A stretch of 6,580 nucleotides of DNA from Clostridiales bacterium (GTDB lineage: Bacteria; Bacillota; Clostridia; Oscillospirales; Oscillospiraceae). This document shows, piece by piece, positions 5,239 to 6,580 of this stretch (within the stretch, counting starts at the first letter, position 1; the number at the start of each line of letters is the position of its first letter). Under the pieces are notes generated by a model. The model was not told the DNA's origin. It saw only the letters and a list, made by a program, of their open reading frames with translations, and did no database searches. The stretch covers positions 1 through 6,580 of the forward strand of contig JAJBTD010000053.1 of assembly GCA_020861055.1 (NCBI GenBank). Direction: 5' to 3'. Made by a program: the position numbers and the translations under genes.

Positions 5239-6580
5239 TTACCAGCCGCCGTTGCCGCCGTAGGGGTTGGAGTAGCCGTAGCCATAGCTGTAGCCGTAGC
5301 TGTACTCGTCGGTGGTGGAGTCCTCGGTGGTGGAGTCGTCTGCCGCGCTGTCCGGTACCTCCTCGTCCAGGGTGACGACGATGGTGTAGTAGGTGCCGTC
5401 CCGATAGACGGTCAGCGTCATCTCCTCACCGGCCTTGTGGTTGTTCTTGGCGTCCACCAGCTCCTCATAGGTGGTGATGTCCGTCCCGTCCACCTGGGTG
5501 ATGATGTCGCCTACCTGGAGACCGGCGGTCTCGGAGCAGGAGCCGCTCTCCACCGACATGACGTAGGCGCCTACCACCATGTTGGAATACTGCTGGGCGG
5601 TGATGCTGCTGACGGTGGACACGGAGATGCCCAGGTAGGGCTTGCCGGTGATATAGCCGTAGGTGATCAGGTCGTCCAGCACATCCAGAGCGTCGTTGAT
5701 GGGGATGGCGAAGCCGATGCCCTCGATGGTGGCGGTGCTGGAGGAATAGCCGGAGCTGGAATACTTGGCGTTGACGATGCCGATGACCTCGCCGTATTCG
5801 TTAAACAGAGGACCGCCGGAGTTGCCGGAGTTCACGGTGCAGTCCGTCTGGAGGACGTTCATCACCGTGCCGTCGTCCATGGTCAGGGCCCGATCCAGAC
5901 CGGAGACGGTCCCGGTGGTCAGGGTGTTGGCGAAGGTGCCCAGGGCGTTGCCGATGGCGGTGACGGTGGAGCCGACGGCCAAAGCATCGGAATCGCCCAG
6001 CACAACGGAGGTGAGGCCGGTAGCCTCGATCTTGAGGACCGCCAGGTCTGCGTCCTCGTCGCCGCCCACATAGGTTGCCTCATAGCTGGTGGAGTCGATA
6101 AAGGTGCAGGAGATGGCCTGATAGCCGTCCACCACATGGTAACAGGTGAGGATGTACCCGTCCTCCGAGATGACGAAGCCGGTGCCTGCGCCCACCCCGT
6201 CGGAGGTCTGGACCTCGATGCTGACCACCGAGTTGGAATAGGCCTCGTAGATCTGGCTGGGGGTCATGGTGCCGTCCTCCGAGGTGGCGGCGCTGCTGGA
6301 GGAGGTGTCCCGGTCGCTGACCTGGATATCCACGGAGGATTCCGTGTCCTCTGTGCTGTCAGAGTCGTCTGAGATGTTCTCAGTGTTGGTATCGCCGTTC
6401 TCCGTAGAGGAGCTGCTCAGGGAGCTGAACAACAGATAGGCCCCGCCTACCCCTGCGGCTCCGCCGATCAGCAGGCAGACCAGAACGATGGCGACGATCT
6501 TCCCCACGCCGGATTTCTTCTGTTTTCTGGGAGGCCTGGGGGGCGGCGTGGCGGTCCCGCGGCCGGAATAGTTGAGGAGG
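5239..6580 (-). CDS. HtrA/DegP-like membrane-anchored serine protease (N-terminus cut by window edge)
   Basis: The visible 446 residues (numbered from the codon at 6577-6579) belong to a trypsin-like protease that degrades or refolds damaged proteins outside the membrane. In order: a cytoplasmic Pro/Arg/Lys-rich start, one membrane anchor (about 27-51), an acidic Ser/Thr linker (54-104), the protease domain (about 105-310) and one PDZ domain (about 315-407), then a DSTTE repeat and a Tyr/Gly-rich tail ending in GGNGGW. The triad is H148 (CYHVV), D178 (DADLAVLKI) and S254 (GNSGGPL). A GTG at 6505-6507 could be mistaken for the start, but the frame stays open to the edge through residues resembling the N-terminal basic segment of clostridial HtrA, so the true start lies outside. 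Four cysteines (146, 158, 247, 348) lie in the extracytoplasmic part, two near the active site. Orthology to HtrA, HtrB or YyxA (DegP family) cannot be resolved. The promoter is outside the window. Confidence 0.93.
   Translation of the reverse strand, partial: LLNYSGRGTATPPPRPPRKQKKSGVGKIVAIVLVCLLIGGAAGVGGAYLLFSSLSSSSTENGDTNTENISDDSDSTEDTESSVDIQVSDRDTSSSSAATSEDGTMTPSQIYEAYSNSVVSIEVQTSDGVGAGTGFVISEDGYILTCYHVVDGYQAISCTFIDSTSYEATYVGGDEDADLAVLKIEATGLTSVVLGDSDALAVGSTVTAIGNALGTFANTLTTGTVSGLDRALTMDDGTVMNVLQTDCTVNSGNSGGPLFNEYGEVIGIVNAKYSSSGYSSSTATIEGIGFAIPINDALDVLDDLITYGYITGKPYLGISVSTVSSITAQQYSNMVVGAYVMSVESGSCSETAGLQVGDIITQVDGTDITTYEELVDAKNNHKAGEEMTLTVYRDGTYYTIVVTLDEEVPDSAADDSTTEDSTTDEYSYGYSYGYGYSNPYGGNGGW
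5269..5304 (-). repeat. Tyr/Gly/Ser codon repeat in the protease tail
   Basis: The codons for YSYGYSYGYGYS lie here: 6 Tyr alternate with Gly or Ser, using mostly TAC and GGC codons. It follows the PDZ domain and is likely disordered and exposed outside the membrane. I know of no function for it. Confidence 0.7.
5309..5338 (-). repeat. 15-bp tandem repeat coding for DSTTE-DSTTD
   Basis: Two adjacent 15-bp units (5309-5323 and 5324-5338) differ at one base and encode the acidic pentapeptides DSTTE and DSTTD between the PDZ domain and the Tyr/Gly tail. As the unit is a multiple of three, length changes would keep the frame. Confidence 0.75.

Noticed and set aside
4110..5285. Minus-strand open frame of 391 codons opposite metQ
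   Set aside because: It is antisense to metQ, which has clear homology, a signal peptide and a ribosome site. The translation is a Gly/Val/Leu/His-rich mirror of GC-ending codons, without a recognisable domain or ribosome site.
5215..6372. Plus-strand open frame of 385 codons opposite the protease gene
   Set aside because: The frame mirrors the acidic and GC-rich codons of the protease gene (many Gly, Val, Asp). The protease on the other strand has an intact catalytic triad and a PDZ domain.
6505..6507. GTG as the true start of the protease
   Set aside because: No ribosome site precedes it, and the frame remains open to the window edge with a Pro/Arg/Lys-rich stretch typical of the cytoplasmic start before the membrane anchor.

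Overview
The window is GC-rich chromosomal DNA, probably from a Gram-positive gut Clostridia lineage of the Oscillospiraceae type. The grounds are a T-box leader RNA (a mostly Firmicutes device), strong AGGAGG ribosome binding sites, sigma-A type promoters, GC-ending codons, a lipoprotein-type MetQ and a membrane-anchored HtrA with a low-complexity acidic linker. The lineage is inferred, not proven. There is no sign of a mobile element, CRISPR array or defence system.

Layout: (1) bases 1-59 are the 3' end of an unidentified plus-strand gene whose stop codon directly abuts the stop codon of the next gene. (2) 60-797, minus strand: purine nucleoside phosphorylase (deoD), with its own extended -10 promoter at 828-856. 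(3) 927-1859, minus strand: cysteine synthase (cysK), with a terminator at 851-900, a consensus promoter at 2002-2030 and a leader of about 135 nt that contains a possible 15-codon upstream ORF with a Cys codon. (4) 2031-2098 lies between divergent promoters and holds a striking G/A-T/C-rich dyad. (5) 2099-2426, plus strand: consensus promoter, T-box riboswitch with an AUG (methionine) specifier, and its terminator. (6) 2455-5144, plus strand: metN-metI-metQ, a complete methionine ABC importer operon. (7) 5161-5234: terminator hairpin between converging genes. (8) 5239-6580, minus strand: HtrA/DegP-like serine protease with a PDZ domain, cut at its N-terminus by the window edge.

How it works together: the centre is a divergent sulfur amino-acid locus, with cysteine synthesis (cysK) on one side and methionine uptake (metNIQ) on the other. 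When uncharged tRNA-Met accumulates, the T-box should fold as an antiterminator and let metNIQ be transcribed. The NIL domain at the end of MetN should in addition inhibit the importer when internal methionine is high. So the importer appears controlled both at RNA and at protein level. The AUG specifier and a UGGU acceptor-end bulge (fitting discriminator A73) support methionine as the substrate independently of homology. deoD (nucleoside salvage) and htrA (envelope protein quality control) are unrelated neighbours, each with separate transcription signals.

Most of the window is ordinary in function. The points worth a second look are the methionine T-box, the cysK upstream ORF, the dyad between the divergent promoters, the repeat-built acidic linker of MetQ, and the cysteines and Tyr/Gly tail of HtrA.
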